A stretch of DNA of 64,000 nt from Pseudomonas fulva (GTDB lineage: Bacteria > Pseudomonadota > Gammaproteobacteria > Pseudomonadales > Pseudomonadaceae). The stretch lies in NCBI RefSeq assembly GCF_023517795.1, contig NZ_CP082928.1:3906001-3970000 (forward strand). Direction: 5' to 3'. The position numbers and the translations under genes are program-made. Shown here piece after piece: positions 7,510 through 16,637 of this stretch; positions within the stretch are counted from its first letter, which is position 1; each line of letters opens with the position of its first letter. The notes below the pieces were generated by a model. That model did not search any database, was not told the origin of the DNA, and saw only the letters and a list, made by a program, of their open reading frames with translations.

Positions 7510-7793
7510 CCGCCACCCACCAGTACCAACGCTGCGAGATCTGCCAGGGCTCCGGCGTGTACCGAGGCATCTACCACCTAAACGGCTGTGTGGCCTGCAA
7601 CGGCGCCGGCGTGGTGCTGGCCGGCGGCGAGGCTATGACACCGGAGCAGGCGATCGCCTACCTGCGCCAGGAGCTGACCGCCGCCGAGCGCCGAGCACCA
7701 CGGCCAGCGCGCCAGGCCATCGCCGGCGATGCCGAACGTTACCAGCAAGCCAACACACGCGGCCCAGGCGGCACGCATTACTCGGGGGATTGA
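7500..7793 (+). CDS. DnaJ-type zinc-finger protein (97 aa)
   Basis: The ATG at 7500 lies within the end of the upstream gene. Residues about 11-40 contain two CxxCxGxG knuckles (CEICQGSG and CVACNGAG), the zinc motif of DnaJ central domains that also occurs in small phage proteins. The remainder is helical and Ala/Arg-rich. The function is unknown; it may bind nucleic acid or a host chaperone. Confidence 0.65.
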   Translation: MRLTATHQYQRCEICQGSGVYRGIYHLNGCVACNGAGVVLAGGEAMTPEQAIAYLRQELTAAERRAPRPARQAIAGDAERYQQANTRGPGGTHYSGD

Positions 7794-7795
7794 GC

Positions 7796-8248
7796 ATGGC
7801 TGAAGCGATCAAGAGCTGGCGGCTGGCCAAGCCGAGTACACGCCGCCCGGCGGTGGACTATGAGGGCATGGAGCAAGCCGCGCTGTTCAACTGGCTGCGA
7901 GTGCGCCACCCGGTCGCCGCCGGGATGGCATACCACGTGCCCAATGGCGGGCACAGGGTGAAGGCGGTGGCCGCGAAGCTGAAGGCCCAGGGCGTGAAGG
8001 CTGGCGTCAGCGACATCGTGCTGCCCATGGCGCGCGGTGGGTTCTTCGGCCTGTACATCGAGTTCAAGGCTTCGGCGCCGCATAGCGCCGTGGTCAGCCA
8101 GTCACAGCGGGACTTCCTACATGACGTGGCGCAGCAGGGCTATAAGGCGGTGGTGTGCCGCGGGATGGATGAGGCAATCAAGGTGATCGACGCGTATCTG
8201 GCGAGCGCGCCGACTGTGGCGGTGGTTCAAGTGGGGGAAGGGCGATGA
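7796..8248 (+). CDS. VRR-NUC domain nuclease (150 aa)
   Basis: The ATG at 7796 begins 2 bp after the previous stop. The motif run YHVPNGGHR, GVKAGVSDIVLPMARGG and LYIEFKA gives the PD-(D/E)xK-type residues (D in SDIV, ExK in EFK) of VRR-NUC phage nucleases, which are often stand-alone domains of this size. Such proteins are thought to act on branched DNA, for example as Holliday-junction resolvases in place of RusA. Confidence 0.85.
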   Translation: MAEAIKSWRLAKPSTRRPAVDYEGMEQAALFNWLRVRHPVAAGMAYHVPNGGHRVKAVAAKLKAQGVKAGVSDIVLPMARGGFFGLYIEFKASAPHSAVVSQSQRDFLHDVAQQGYKAVVCRGMDEAIKVIDAYLASAPTVAVVQVGEGR

Positions 8249-8799
8249 TTTATCCGAGCGTGCAGAGTGCAGTGGTATCGGCCCTGGCGGCCGAGTGCAT
8301 CGACAACACCAGTAAGCAGGCCTGGCAGAAGCTGATCGACCTGGACACGGTGCGGGTTGGGTCGGGTGTATCCGGCTCGGATCGCATGCAGGCTGACTGC
8401 TGGGTGTTCGCCCGGCTGCACAGCCAGCTGATCCCCAGGCACTGGAACGCGCTGGTGGCGAAGTTCAGCACGCACAAGGCGCGGAAGGTGCAGGCGATCA
8501 GCGCATTGGTGCCGATGGTGGCGTCACCGTCCAAGCAGCTGTTCAAGGCCAAGGCGGTGACGGTGTGGGCCATCCCGAAGTTGCGAGGGGTAGAGGGCAA
8601 ACGCTCTGCCGACATCATCGTGCTGCCGGCCGAGTTCTACGATATGAACACCTGGGACCTAGACGGCCGCCCGGAGTCGACCCGGCGCGAGTGGCGCCGC
8701 AACATCCACAAGGTGCTGGAGGAGATGGTTGGCGAGGCTCTGAAGGCTGCCGAAGAGATCCTGCTGGCCGAGGGTGTGCTGCACCAGCAGGCCGCATAA
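8245..8799 (+). CDS. Candidate late-gene regulator (Q-like position), 184 aa
   Basis: It starts in an ATGA overlap with the nuclease gene. The protein is basic and soluble, with HARKVQAIS, KAVTVWAIPKL and a charged C-terminal helix. No family can be named from motifs alone. It is the last early gene and is followed at once by a good promoter and a terminator ahead of the holin genes; in lambdoid phages this is where the antiterminator Q sits. The regulator role is inferred from position. Confidence 0.55.
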   Translation: MIYPSVQSAVVSALAAECIDNTSKQAWQKLIDLDTVRVGSGVSGSDRMQADCWVFARLHSQLIPRHWNALVAKFSTHKARKVQAISALVPMVASPSKQLFKAKAVTVWAIPKLRGVEGKRSADIIVLPAEFYDMNTWDLDGRPESTRREWRRNIHKVLEEMVGEALKAAEEILLAEGVLHQQAA

Positions 8800-8806
8800 T
8801 TATCTG

Positions 8807-8835
8807 TTGACACAACGCCAGCGCTCCATCACTAT
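8807..8835 (+). promoter_or_regulatory. Candidate late promoter
   Basis: TTGACA (8807-8812) is a consensus -35 box. It is followed after 17 bp by CACTAT (8830-8835), a weak -10. It lies between the last early gene and a terminator that precedes the late operon. Confidence 0.6.
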
Positions 8836-8880
8836 TTTTCACATCCTGCCGATCTTACGTATGAAGGATCGTCACACAGA

Positions 8881-8906
8881 AGCCCCGCCATTGAGCGGGG
8901 CTTTTT
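8881..8906 (+). terminator. Rho-independent terminator ahead of the late operon
   Basis: AGCCCCGC (8881-8888) pairs with GCGGGGCT (8895-8902), followed by a run of T to 8906. It sits about 45 bases after the predicted late-promoter start, so late transcription would need read-through or antitermination. Confidence 0.8.
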
Positions 8907-8935
8907 CGTTTCTGCACCCAGACCGGGACAAGCCC

Positions 8936-9268
8936 ATGTTCGAAGCCTTGCCCACAACTATTTCGGGCTGGCTTGGGTGGGCCGCCATGGCCTTGGTAAC
9001 TGCCGTCGTCTACTTCCCGAAAGCCTGGGCCGAGCGCCGAGGGGAGAGCCGGGAGAACGACAGGCTGATTAATGCACTCGCCGAAGAGCGGGCCCTTCGA
9101 AAGGAAGCTGAGTCTCAGCTCGAGCAAGCCAACCAGCAAATCTACGCCCTGATCCGGGAGTTCAGCGACATCAAAGCAGCCAATGCCCAGATGGAGCTGA
9201 AGATCAGTTACCTCACCAGAGAGATCGAGGCCCTGCGGCAGCAGCTGCAGCGGAGTGACCAATCATGA
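8936..9268 (+). CDS. Holin-like small membrane protein (110 aa)
   Basis: The ATG at 8936 follows the terminator. One membrane segment (about residues 8-28, ISGWLGWAAMALVTAVVYF) is followed by a long coiled coil (LAEERALRKEAESQLEQANQ...). The size, topology and place at the start of the late operon fit a holin or holin-associated protein. It overlaps the next gene by ATGA. Confidence 0.65.
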   Translation: MFEALPTTISGWLGWAAMALVTAVVYFPKAWAERRGESRENDRLINALAEERALRKEAESQLEQANQQIYALIREFSDIKAANAQMELKISYLTREIEALRQQLQRSDQS

Positions 9269-9615
9269 GTGACGAAGAACTGAAGCGCCGGATGGGTAAA
9301 GGCCGGCGCCTGTGGGACCACCACGGCAGCTGGTTGCTGCTGGTGGTGATCGGTATCAGCTGCTTCATGGCTGGTGGCCAGTTCCAGGCCTATAGCAACG
9401 AGAAGACGCTGAAGACTGTGATCGAGTCGCACGAGCGGCAGGATGCTGATCGGGTGAAGCGTATCCGAGAGCTCCTGGCGGACAACAAGCTGTTGACCGA
9501 TCAGCTTGGCCCTAAGGTTGAACGTGCTGCCAAGACCGCTGAGCGGGCCGCCGTGAAGGCCGAGCAGGCCGTAGAGAAGGCTGCTGAAGCTTCGCAGCCT
9601 TCAGCGGAGCGCTGA
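9265..9615 (+). CDS. Second holin-like membrane/coiled-coil protein (116 aa)
   Basis: It begins in an ATGA overlap. Residues about 18-38 (HGSWLLLVVIGISCFMAGG) form one membrane span; the rest is a helical, Lys/Ala/Glu-rich tail (AERAAVKAEQAVEKAAEA). Paired small membrane proteins at this spot are common in Pseudomonas phages as holin/antiholin candidates, but roles cannot be assigned from sequence. Confidence 0.6.
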   Translation: MSDEELKRRMGKGRRLWDHHGSWLLLVVIGISCFMAGGQFQAYSNEKTLKTVIESHERQDADRVKRIRELLADNKLLTDQLGPKVERAAKTAERAAVKAEQAVEKAAEASQPSAER

Positions 9616-9618
9616 GAT

Positions 9619-10020
9619 ATGCCAGTCCGCCCCCTTAAGCCCTGCGCCTGGCCAGGCTGCAGCACGTTAGTGCGCGGCGACTACTACTGCGGGCGGCACG
9701 CGCCGTTGGCCGCCGAGAAGCAGCAGGCAGCCAGGCGCACGGTGCACAAGCGCTACAACGAGCGCCGTGATGAGTCGGACGCGTTCTATAAGACAGAGCG
9801 CTGGAAGAAGCTGAGCGCCTACTACCGCAAGAAGCATCCGGTGTGTGAGCACTGTGACAACGCCGCAAGCGACATCACCGACCACATCAAGCCCGTGAAG
9901 ACTCACCCAGAGCTTGCAACGGACTGGGACAACCTGCGAGCACTGTGCCGGCCATGCCACAACAGAATCGGCGAGCGTGTTGGTCTGGTGCGTGAAGGCG
10001 CGAGCCGAGCAGCGGGCTGA
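9619..10020 (+). CDS. HNH endonuclease (133 aa)
   Basis: An N-terminal Cys cluster (CAWPGCSTLV, YYCGRH) is followed by the HNH core: PVCEHCDNAASDITDHIKPV, then NLRALCRPCHNRIG. The DH, N and H residues are all present with two CxxC zinc knuckles. HNH proteins next to terminase genes in HK97-like cos phages act with the terminase in DNA packaging and cutting. The location just before the small terminase fits. Confidence 0.9.
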   Translation: MPVRPLKPCAWPGCSTLVRGDYYCGRHAPLAAEKQQAARRTVHKRYNERRDESDAFYKTERWKKLSAYYRKKHPVCEHCDNAASDITDHIKPVKTHPELATDWDNLRALCRPCHNRIGERVGLVREGASRAAG

Positions 10021-10130
10021 TCGCCCAGAGGGGTGGGGGTGGGTCAAAAGTCTGGACCTGCAGACCGCCCGAACGACGGGGGGAGCCAAATTTTCACACC
10101 CGCGAAAAATGAAATTCAGGAGTTCGGCCC
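10021..10130. other. Probable cos/packaging region
   Basis: This 110-bp non-coding stretch between the HNH and small terminase genes contains G-runs (GGGGTGGGGGTGGG near 10030-10043 and CGGGGGGAG near 10078-10086). In HNH-containing cos phages the cohesive-end site usually lies exactly here. The cut position cannot be read directly. Confidence 0.5.
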
Positions 10131-10604
10131 ATGCCTGGTGTTGCAGGGCGATCCGGCCGGCGCCCGAAACCCACGGCCAAGAAGGCTCTGGCGGGAAATC
10201 CTGGTAAGCGGGCGCTCAATAGAGCTGAACCCAAGTTCGCCGAGATAACGCACGTTGACCCGCCCGAGTGGATGCAGCCGTTGGCCATCCAGATGTGGCA
10301 GACAGTCGTGCCGGAACTGCTCGCGCAGCACATCGTGTGCATCACCGATCTGCATAACGTCGAAGCGTTCTGTACTGCCTACGCCAACTGGCGCTCCGCT
10401 CAGGAGCTGGTGGTTCAGCACGGGCCGATTGTTGAGTCGGCGATGGGCAGCCCCATAAAGAATCCGGCACTCACCGCTGCCAAAGAAGCCATGTCCCAGA
10501 TGGTCACCTTCGGCGCGATGCTGGGCCTCGATCCATCGAGCCGTTCCCGCCTGATCGGCGGCAAGAAGGCGAAAGCCGCAAACCCATTCGCAGATCTCGT
10601 CTGA
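10131..10604 (+). CDS. terS: Terminase small subunit, P27 family (157 aa)
   Basis: The N-terminus GRSGRRPKPTAKKALAGNPG and the helical body (WQTVVPELLAQHIVCITDLHNVEAFCTAYA) match P27-type small terminases. A CAGGAG ribosome-binding site lies before the ATG. It recognises the packaging site and loads the large subunit encoded 12 bp downstream. Confidence 0.9.
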   Translation: MPGVAGRSGRRPKPTAKKALAGNPGKRALNRAEPKFAEITHVDPPEWMQPLAIQMWQTVVPELLAQHIVCITDLHNVEAFCTAYANWRSAQELVVQHGPIVESAMGSPIKNPALTAAKEAMSQMVTFGAMLGLDPSSRSRLIGGKKAKAANPFADLV

Positions 10605-10616
10605 CCGCAGGCTCAC

Positions 10617-12344
10617 ATGGCAACGAAGTACCCCAACGTCGAATCCGCGATTCGGTGGGGGAAGCGTGTCATTGCCGGCAAAGTGCCGTGTTGCAAGTAC
10701 GTGCGGGAGGCGGTTGAGCGCCATTTTTGCGACCTGGCCAAGAGCCGGGGCGCCAGGTTCCCGTATCGCTTCGACCCGGCCAAGGCCGAGAAGAAGCTGC
10801 GGCTGATGCAGATGCTCCCGCACACCAAGGGGGAGTGGGCATTCAAGCGGCAGCTGGTCACACTTGAGCCGTGGCAGCTGTTCGGCTTCGCCATGACCTT
10901 CGGCTGGGTGCGCAAGCACACGGGCTTTCGCCGGTTTCGCGTCAGCTACTGGGAGGTGCCCAGGAAGAACGGCAAGAGCGTGGTCGCCGCTGGCGTGGGC
11001 ATCGGCATGTTCACCTCTGACGACGAGTTCGGCGCCGAAGTCTATGCCGGTGCGACGACAGAGAAGCAGGCCTGGGAGGTGTTCCGCCCGGCGCGCCTGA
11101 TGGTCAAGCGCTCGCCCATGCTGATGGAAGCGGCCGGGATCGAGGTCAATGCCTCGAACATGAACCGCCCGCTGGACGGCAGCCGCTTCGAGCCGCTGAT
11201 CGGCAACCCGGGCGACGGCGCCTCGCCGAGCTGCGCAATCGTCGACGAATACCACGAGCACCAGACTGCCGCGCTGTACGAGACGATGCTCACCGGCATG
11301 GGCGCTCGCCGCCAGCCGCTGATGTTCATCATCACCACCGCCGGCTCCGATATCGAAGGCCCGTGCTATGACCTGCGCCGCCAGGTGATCGAGATGCTCG
11401 CCGGCGACGTGCCGGATGACGAGCTTTTCGGGTGGATCTGGACCATCGACGAAGGCGACGAATGGACCGACCCCAAGGTGCTGGCCAAGGCCAACCCAAA
11501 CTTCGGCATCTCGGTGTTCCGCGAGTACCTGGAGAGCCAGCAGCAGCGTGCCATCCGTACCGCGCGGTTCACCAACACCTTCAAGACCAAGCACCTCAAC
11601 ATCTGGGTGTCGGCGAAGGCGGGCTTCTACAACATGGAAGCCTGGCGCAACAGCGCCGATGCCAGCCTGACCCTGGAGCAGTTCGAGGGGCAGGACTGTG
11701 TGCTGGGCTTCGACCTGGCCCGCAAGCTCGACATGAACAGCATGGCGCGCGTGTTCTGGCGCGTGATCGACGACCGCATCCACTACTTCTGCGTGGCGCC
11801 GCGCTTCTGGGTACCGGAAGACACCGTGCGCAGCGTGGAAAACCAGCGGATGTCCGAGCGGTATCAGGCCTGGGTAAACACCGGTGACCTCATAGAGACG
11901 GCCGGCGCCGAGGTGGACTACCGCGAGATCCTGGAAGAAGCCAAGGACGCCGGCCGGCTGAGCGCCGTGAAGGAATGCCCGATCGACCCGCACGGTGCCA
12001 CGGGCCTCTCGCACGAGCTCGAAGACGAAGGCCTTACGCCCGTCGTCATCACCCAGAACTACACCAACATGTCCACGCCCATGAAAGAGCTGGAGGCCGC
12101 CATTCTCAGTGGCCGCTTCCACCATGACGGCAACCCCATCATGACCTGGTGCATGGGCAACGTGATCGGCAAGAACCTGCCTGGCAACGACGATGTCGTG
12201 CGGCCGATCAAGCAGGGCAACGACAACAAGATCGACGGCGCCGTGGCGCTGATCATGGCAGTTGGGCGGGTGCTAGCCCAGGCCACAACGCCCAACACTG
12301 ACGACGACTGGTTCGACGCCATACGGAATCCCATCATCACATGA
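10617..12344 (+). CDS. terL: Terminase large subunit (575 aa)
   Basis: The packaging motor ATPase-nuclease of HK97-like phages. Walker A-like [12 protein letters not shown] is near residue 115 and Walker [11 protein letters not shown] near residue 205; the C-terminal nuclease domain contains [15 protein letters not shown] with a likely metal-binding Asp. The length is typical for the family. It overlaps the next small gene by ATGA. Confidence 0.95.
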   Translation: MATKYPNVESAIRWGKRVIAGKVPCCKYVREAVERHFCDLAKSRGARFPYRFDPAKAEKKLRLMQMLPHTKGEWAFKRQLVTLEPWQLFGFAMTFGWVRKHTGFRRFRVSYWEVPRKNGKSVVAAGVGIGMFTSDDEFGAEVYAGATTEKQAWEVFRPARLMVKRSPMLMEAAGIEVNASNMNRPLDGSRFEPLIGNPGDGASPSCAIVDEYHEHQTAALYETMLTGMGARRQPLMFIITTAGSDIEGPCYDLRRQVIEMLAGDVPDDELFGWIWTIDEGDEWTDPKVLAKANPNFGISVFREYLESQQQRAIRTARFTNTFKTKHLNIWVSAKAGFYNMEAWRNSADASLTLEQFEGQDCVLGFDLARKLDMNSMARVFWRVIDDRIHYFCVAPRFWVPEDTVRSVENQRMSERYQAWVNTGDLIETAGAEVDYREILEEAKDAGRLSAVKECPIDPHGATGLSHELEDEGLTPVVITQNYTNMSTPMKELEAAILSGRFHHDGNPIMTWCMGNVIGKNLPGNDDVVRPIKQGNDNKIDGAVALIMAVGRVLAQATTPNTDDDWFDAIRNPIIT

Positions 12345-12502
12345 ACGCCTTCCATGCATTCCTGCTGGTCAGCCTGGCCGGCTTCGCGCTGTTGTGCGCG
12401 GGCGTCTGGTGGCTGGTTGGTACCGGCTGGGCGCTGATCGCCGGCGCGTGCTCGCTGTTCTGCATCGCAGGCTTCATCCGCCGGGGTATGACCAATGGGT
12501 AA
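12341..12502 (+). CDS. Small two-span membrane protein between terminase and portal (53 aa)
   Basis: It starts at an ATGA overlap with the terminase stop and ends inside the portal start region. The translation begins [20 protein letters not shown] and has two hydrophobic stretches (about residues 5-22 and 24-47) with aromatic-rich WWLVGTGW between them. The coupling on both sides supports a real gene. The function is unknown. Confidence 0.65.
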   Translation: MNAFHAFLLVSLAGFALLCAGVWWLVGTGWALIAGACSLFCIAGFIRRGMTNG

Positions 12503-13799
12503 AAGCCTCATGCAGGCGCTGGTCACCTCGGCGCAGCGGCCTGCCGCCAGCCTCACGGAGTGGGTCGGCAAACCGATTCGCCTGAGTGACGGCGGGTTCT
12601 GGAGCAGCTATTTCGGTAGCCAGTCCAGCTCAGGCAAGACGGTGAACGTCGACAACGCCATGCGCCTGTCAACCGTGTGGGCCTGTGTACGCATCATCTC
12701 GATGTCCGTCGCTGGCCTTCCGCTCAATATCTACCGCCGCAAGGCAGACGGCAGCCGCGAGACGGCGCGGGACTTCCCGCTGTATGACGTGGTGCACACC
12801 AGCCCCAACGAAGACACGACCGCCTTTCACTTCTGGCAGGCCGTTGTCGCCTCGATGCTGCTGTGGGGCAACGCCTACTGCGAGATCCACCGATCCGCCG
12901 GCCGCGTGATCGCCATCGACTTCCTGCTGCCGGGCCGCGTGAAGCCCGAAACGGACGATGACGGCCGGCTGCGCTACTGGTACTCGCCCAAGAAGGGCCC
13001 GCGCCGCGAGATCCGCCGCGAGAACATGCTGCACATCCCGGCCTTCACCCTGGACGGCAAGATGGGCCTCTCGGCCATTCGCTACGGCGCCGACGTGTTC
13101 GGCTCGGCGATGTCAGCGGATGACGCCGCCAACAGCACCTTCAAGAACGGCATGATGCCTACCGTCGCGTTCAAGATGGATCGGGTACTGACGCCCGAGC
13201 AGCGGACGGACTTCCGCGAGTACGCCAAGACCATTAGCGGCGCCATGAACGCCGGCAAGTCACCAGTGCTGGAATATGGCATCACGCCTGAGGCGATCGG
13301 CATAAACCCCGCCGATGCCCAACTGCTGGAGTCCCGCGGGCACAGCGTCGAAGAAATCTGCCGTTGGTTCGGTGTGCCGGCCTGGATGGTCATGAAGACC
13401 GACAAAGGCAGCAACTGGGGCACAGGGCTGGAGCAGCAGCAGCTAGCGTTCCTGACCTACTGCATCATGAGCTACACCGCGCCCATCGAGCAGTGCGTGG
13501 AGAAGAAGCTGCTCACCGCAGTGGATCGCATCACCTATTACGCCGAGTACTCGCTCGAAGCGTTCCTGCGCGCCGACAGTGCAGGGCGCGCCGCCTATTA
13601 CGCCACCATGACTCAGAACGGGAACATGACCCGCGGCGAAGTGCGGCGCAAAGAGAACCTGCCTTCCAAGCCAGGCGACGACATCCTCACCGTGCAATCC
13701 AACCTCGTGCCGCTCGACCAACTGGGCAAGCAGAGCGAAAGCCAATCCGTTCGCGCCGCCCTGATGAACTGGCTCAACGCCGACAAGCCAAAGGAATAA
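12495..13799 (+). CDS. Portal protein, HK97 family (434 aa)
   Basis: Typical portal features are VNVDNAMRLSTVWACVRIISMSVA near residue 55 and DFPLYDVVHTSPNEDTTAFHFWQAVVASMLLWGNAYCEI near residue 100, with SVEEICRWFGVPAWM later. The dodecameric portal forms the DNA entry vertex. The length and place between terminase and protease are standard. Confidence 0.95.
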   Translation: MGKSLMQALVTSAQRPAASLTEWVGKPIRLSDGGFWSSYFGSQSSSGKTVNVDNAMRLSTVWACVRIISMSVAGLPLNIYRRKADGSRETARDFPLYDVVHTSPNEDTTAFHFWQAVVASMLLWGNAYCEIHRSAGRVIAIDFLLPGRVKPETDDDGRLRYWYSPKKGPRREIRRENMLHIPAFTLDGKMGLSAIRYGADVFGSAMSADDAANSTFKNGMMPTVAFKMDRVLTPEQRTDFREYAKTISGAMNAGKSPVLEYGITPEAIGINPADAQLLESRGHSVEEICRWFGVPAWMVMKTDKGSNWGTGLEQQQLAFLTYCIMSYTAPIEQCVEKKLLTAVDRITYYAEYSLEAFLRADSAGRAAYYATMTQNGNMTRGEVRRKENLPSKPGDDILTVQSNLVPLDQLGKQSESQSVRAALMNWLNADKPKE

Positions 13800-13802
13800 C
13801 CC

Positions 13803-14666
13803 ATGAAGCTGAAGATCCAGTCTCGCGGCCTGCGCAGCGAGCTGAGCCCGCGCGCGCTGGAGAAATGGAACCCCGCCATCCAGGCGGCGGTGGAGAGCAC
13901 CTCCGACACCATCACCATCTATGGCGTGATCGGTGAAGACTGGTACGGCGAAGGCGTGACCCTCAAGCGCATTGACGCCGCGCTGCGCGCCATTGGCGAG
14001 CGTGACGTGACCGTCTACATCAACTCCCCGGGCGGCGACATGTTCGAGGGCATCGCCATCTACAACCGCCTGCGCGAGCACAGCCACAAGGTCAGCACCA
14101 AGGTGCTGGGCATGGCCGCCAGCGCCGCCTCGGTGATTTACCTGGCCGGCGAAGAGCGTCAGGTGGCCAGCAGCGCTTTCTTGATGATCCACAACTGCTG
14201 GACGGTGGCGGGCGGCAATCGCCATTACTTCCGCGATATTGCCGACGACATGGAAGAGTTCGACGCCGCCATGGGCGACCTCTACGCCGAAACCAGCGGC
14301 CAGGCGGTCGAGAGCATGGCCGAGATGATGGACGACGAAACGTTCATCCGCGGCAAGCGTGCCGTCGAGCTGGGGCTGGCCACCGGGCTGCTGGCGGCCG
14401 ACGAGGTGACCGAACGCGCCACCACCGAAACCCAGCAGAACAACGCCCTCAAGGCCATGGACATCGCCCTGGCCAAAGCCGGCGTGCCGCGCTCCGAGCG
14501 CCGCGAACTGTTCGCCAATTTTAAGTCCGGCACGCCTCGCGCTGCCGGCGGGGACACGCCGCGCGCTGTCCCGACCGATAAGCCCCGCGCTGTCGCTCCT
14601 GACCTGTCCGCATCGGTTGATGCGGTGAAAAACCTTCTCTCGCAATTAGGAGGCACACATGCCTAG
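13803..14666 (+). CDS. ClpP-like prohead protease (287 aa)
   Basis: A ClpP/S14-type serine protease: VTVYINSPGGDMFEGIAIYN, the catalytic serine in LGMAASAASVIYLAG and the histidine in SAFLMIHNCW. A helical, Ala/Pro-rich tail follows after residue 200 (repeated PRA motifs near 240-262). It should cleave the scaffold-like region of the capsid during head maturation. It overlaps the capsid gene by 8 bases. Confidence 0.95.
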   Translation: MKLKIQSRGLRSELSPRALEKWNPAIQAAVESTSDTITIYGVIGEDWYGEGVTLKRIDAALRAIGERDVTVYINSPGGDMFEGIAIYNRLREHSHKVSTKVLGMAASAASVIYLAGEERQVASSAFLMIHNCWTVAGGNRHYFRDIADDMEEFDAAMGDLYAETSGQAVESMAEMMDDETFIRGKRAVELGLATGLLAADEVTERATTETQQNNALKAMDIALAKAGVPRSERRELFANFKSGTPRAAGGDTPRAVPTDKPRAVAPDLSASVDAVKNLLSQLGGTHA

Positions 14667-15855
14667 CGAAAACTTCGATGCACAGGTCAAAGAGCTCAAC
14701 GCTTCTCTGACCCAAATTGGCGACCAGATCAAGGCTCAGGCTGAGAAGGTCGAAAAGCAGATCAAGGCATCCGGCGAGCTGCAGGGTGAAACCCGCGCCA
14801 AGGTCGACGAAATGCTGACCAAGCAGGGTGAGCTTCAGGCCCGTCTGCAGGAGGCCGAGCAGAAGCTGGTGAACGCCAGCGCCGGCCGTAGCCAGGACGA
14901 ACGCCAACAGTCCGCCGGCGAGTTGGTCGCCAGTTCCGAGCAGATGGAGGGCTTCAATAGCTCCTTCCGCGGCTCGCGCCGTGTGTCGGTGCCGCGCGCT
15001 GCGATCACCACCGTAACCGGTGGCGCTGTGGTCGCGCCTGATCGTCGTGCCGACATCATCCTGCCGCCGGAGCGTCGCCTAACCATCCGTGACCTCATTG
15101 CGCCGGGCGAAACTCAAAGCAACTCCTACGAGTACGTCCGCGAAACTGGCTTCACCAACAACGCCGCTCCAGTGGCGGAAGGTGCTGCCAAGCCATACTC
15201 CGACATCACCTTCGAGCTGGTAACTGCGCCGGTGCGCACCATCGCTCACCTGTTCAAGGCCAGCCGGCAGATCCTGGATGACTCCGCAGCGCTGCGCAGC
15301 TACATCGACGCCCGCGCTCGTTACGGCCTGATGATCGCCGAAGAGCTGCAGCTGCTGTACGGCAACGGCACTGGCGTGAACCTCGAAGGCCTGATGACCC
15401 TGGCCGAGGAATATGCGGCGCCGAGCGGCATCGTCGTAACTGGCGAGCAGCGCATCGACCGCCTGCGCCTGGCCCTGCTGCAGGCAGAGCTGTCCGAGTT
15501 CCCGGCCGATGGCATCGTGCTGAACCCGATCGACTGGGCGGCCATCGAGCTGACCAAGGACGGCGAAGGCCGCTACATCATCGGCAACGGCCAGGATGGC
15601 GCTACCCCGCAGCTGTGGCGCCGCCCGGTTGTGTCGACCCAGGCCATGCAGCAGAACGACTTCCTGACTGGCGCGTTCCGCCTCGGTGCCCAGATCCTCG
15701 ATCGCATGGATGTCGAGATCCTGATCTCCACCGAGAACGCCGACGACTTCGAGAAGAACATGGTGTCCATCCGCGCTGAAGAGCGCCTGGCGTTCGCCGT
15801 GTACCGCCCCGAAGCCTTCGTCACCGGCCCGCTGACCGGCGCCGCCGGCGGCTGA
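14659..15855 (+). CDS. Major capsid protein, HK97 gp5 fold (398 aa)
   Basis: Residues 1-80 are a coiled-coil delta domain (LNASLTQIGDQIKAQAEKVE...), expected to be removed by the adjacent protease. The rest follows the HK97 pattern: VVAPDRRADIILPPERRLTIRDLI, the E-loop-like ETGFTNNAAPVAEGAAKPYS, ELVTAPVRTIAHLFKASRQILDD and the C-terminal DFEKNMVSIRAEERLAFAVY. Confidence 0.95.
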   Translation: MPSENFDAQVKELNASLTQIGDQIKAQAEKVEKQIKASGELQGETRAKVDEMLTKQGELQARLQEAEQKLVNASAGRSQDERQQSAGELVASSEQMEGFNSSFRGSRRVSVPRAAITTVTGGAVVAPDRRADIILPPERRLTIRDLIAPGETQSNSYEYVRETGFTNNAAPVAEGAAKPYSDITFELVTAPVRTIAHLFKASRQILDDSAALRSYIDARARYGLMIAEELQLLYGNGTGVNLEGLMTLAEEYAAPSGIVVTGEQRIDRLRLALLQAELSEFPADGIVLNPIDWAAIELTKDGEGRYIIGNGQDGATPQLWRRPVVSTQAMQQNDFLTGAFRLGAQILDRMDVEILISTENADDFEKNMVSIRAEERLAFAVYRPEAFVTGPLTGAAGG

Positions 15856-15915
15856 TCCTCAATTCGTCGATAACCCAAGGCGCCCGAGCCGGGCGCCGAA
15901 CACGAGGGCATTCCC

Positions 15916-16317
15916 GTGGAAGGTACCGAGAACAGCAACACCCAGACCGCCTCCGGCGCAGGTGATGGCGCGAATGGCGCAGCGCCTGCAGCCACTGGCC
16001 AAGCCAACCCCCCAGCCACCGCCCCAGCCGCCGCTGCAGCTCCGGCCAAGCCGGCTGTCGGCAAGGCTGCCGGCAAGCAGGGCAAAAAGAACGCTGGCAC
16101 CGCTGAGCAAGCCGATACAGGCGCAGCAGGCAAGGCCAACGCCAACCCGCAAACCGTCGAAGTCTGGCCGCTGCGCTCCTACCAGGACGCCGGCGAGATC
16201 AAGCGCCGTGGCGGGCCAGGCTATAGCGTTCCCAAGCGCCACTCCGATGCACTGATCACCCGTGGCCTGGCCACTGACGAGCAGCCGGCCTGGGCCAAAA
16301 CCGACAGCACCGAGTAA
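15916..16317 (+). CDS. Ala/Pro-rich head protein with C-terminal domain (133 aa)
   Basis: The GTG at 15916 starts the frame after the capsid gene. Residues 1-75 are low-complexity Ala/Pro/Gly/Lys; residues about 77-125 form a small conserved-looking domain (VEVWPLRSYQDAGEIKRRGG, KRHSDALITRGLA). It could be a head accessory or decoration protein by position. No named family is evident. Confidence 0.65.
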   Translation: MEGTENSNTQTASGAGDGANGAAPAATGQANPPATAPAAAAAPAKPAVGKAAGKQGKKNAGTAEQADTGAAGKANANPQTVEVWPLRSYQDAGEIKRRGGPGYSVPKRHSDALITRGLATDEQPAWAKTDSTE

Positions 16318-16328
16318 GGAACCATCCC

Positions 16329-16637
16329 ATGCCCATGCCGACCCTCGCGGACCTTAAAACCCACCTGCGGATCCGGCACGGGCATGAGGATGCGGATTTG
16401 CAGATGAAGCTGGACGCGGCCATCGACAACGCCAGCCAGTTCATCAACCGCCCGATCCCCTGGGCGGACGAAGCCGGGGACCCCGTGGACGTACCCAACA
16501 GCGTACGTCTGGGCATCCTCATCATCGCCGCCGAGCTGTACGCCAACCGCGAACAGTCCGTGGTGGGCACGAGCTACACGCCCATCCCCAAGGCCGAGAA
16601 CATGCTGCACTTCTACCGCGTGGGGCTGGGCATATGA
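16329..16637 (+). CDS. Head-tail connector, gp6-like (102 aa)
   Basis: LADLKTHLRIRHGHEDADLQMKLDAAIDNASQFINRP followed by SVRLGILIIAAELYANRE is the characteristic pattern of the HK97 gp6/phage DNA-packaging-like connector. It overlaps the next gene by ATGA. Confidence 0.9.
   Translation: MPMPTLADLKTHLRIRHGHEDADLQMKLDAAIDNASQFINRPIPWADEAGDPVDVPNSVRLGILIIAAELYANREQSVVGTSYTPIPKAENMLHFYRVGLGI

Noticed and set aside
10116..12125. Long leftward 669-codon frame over the large terminase
   Set aside because: Antisense shadow of terL, no ribosome-binding site and no protein-like motifs.
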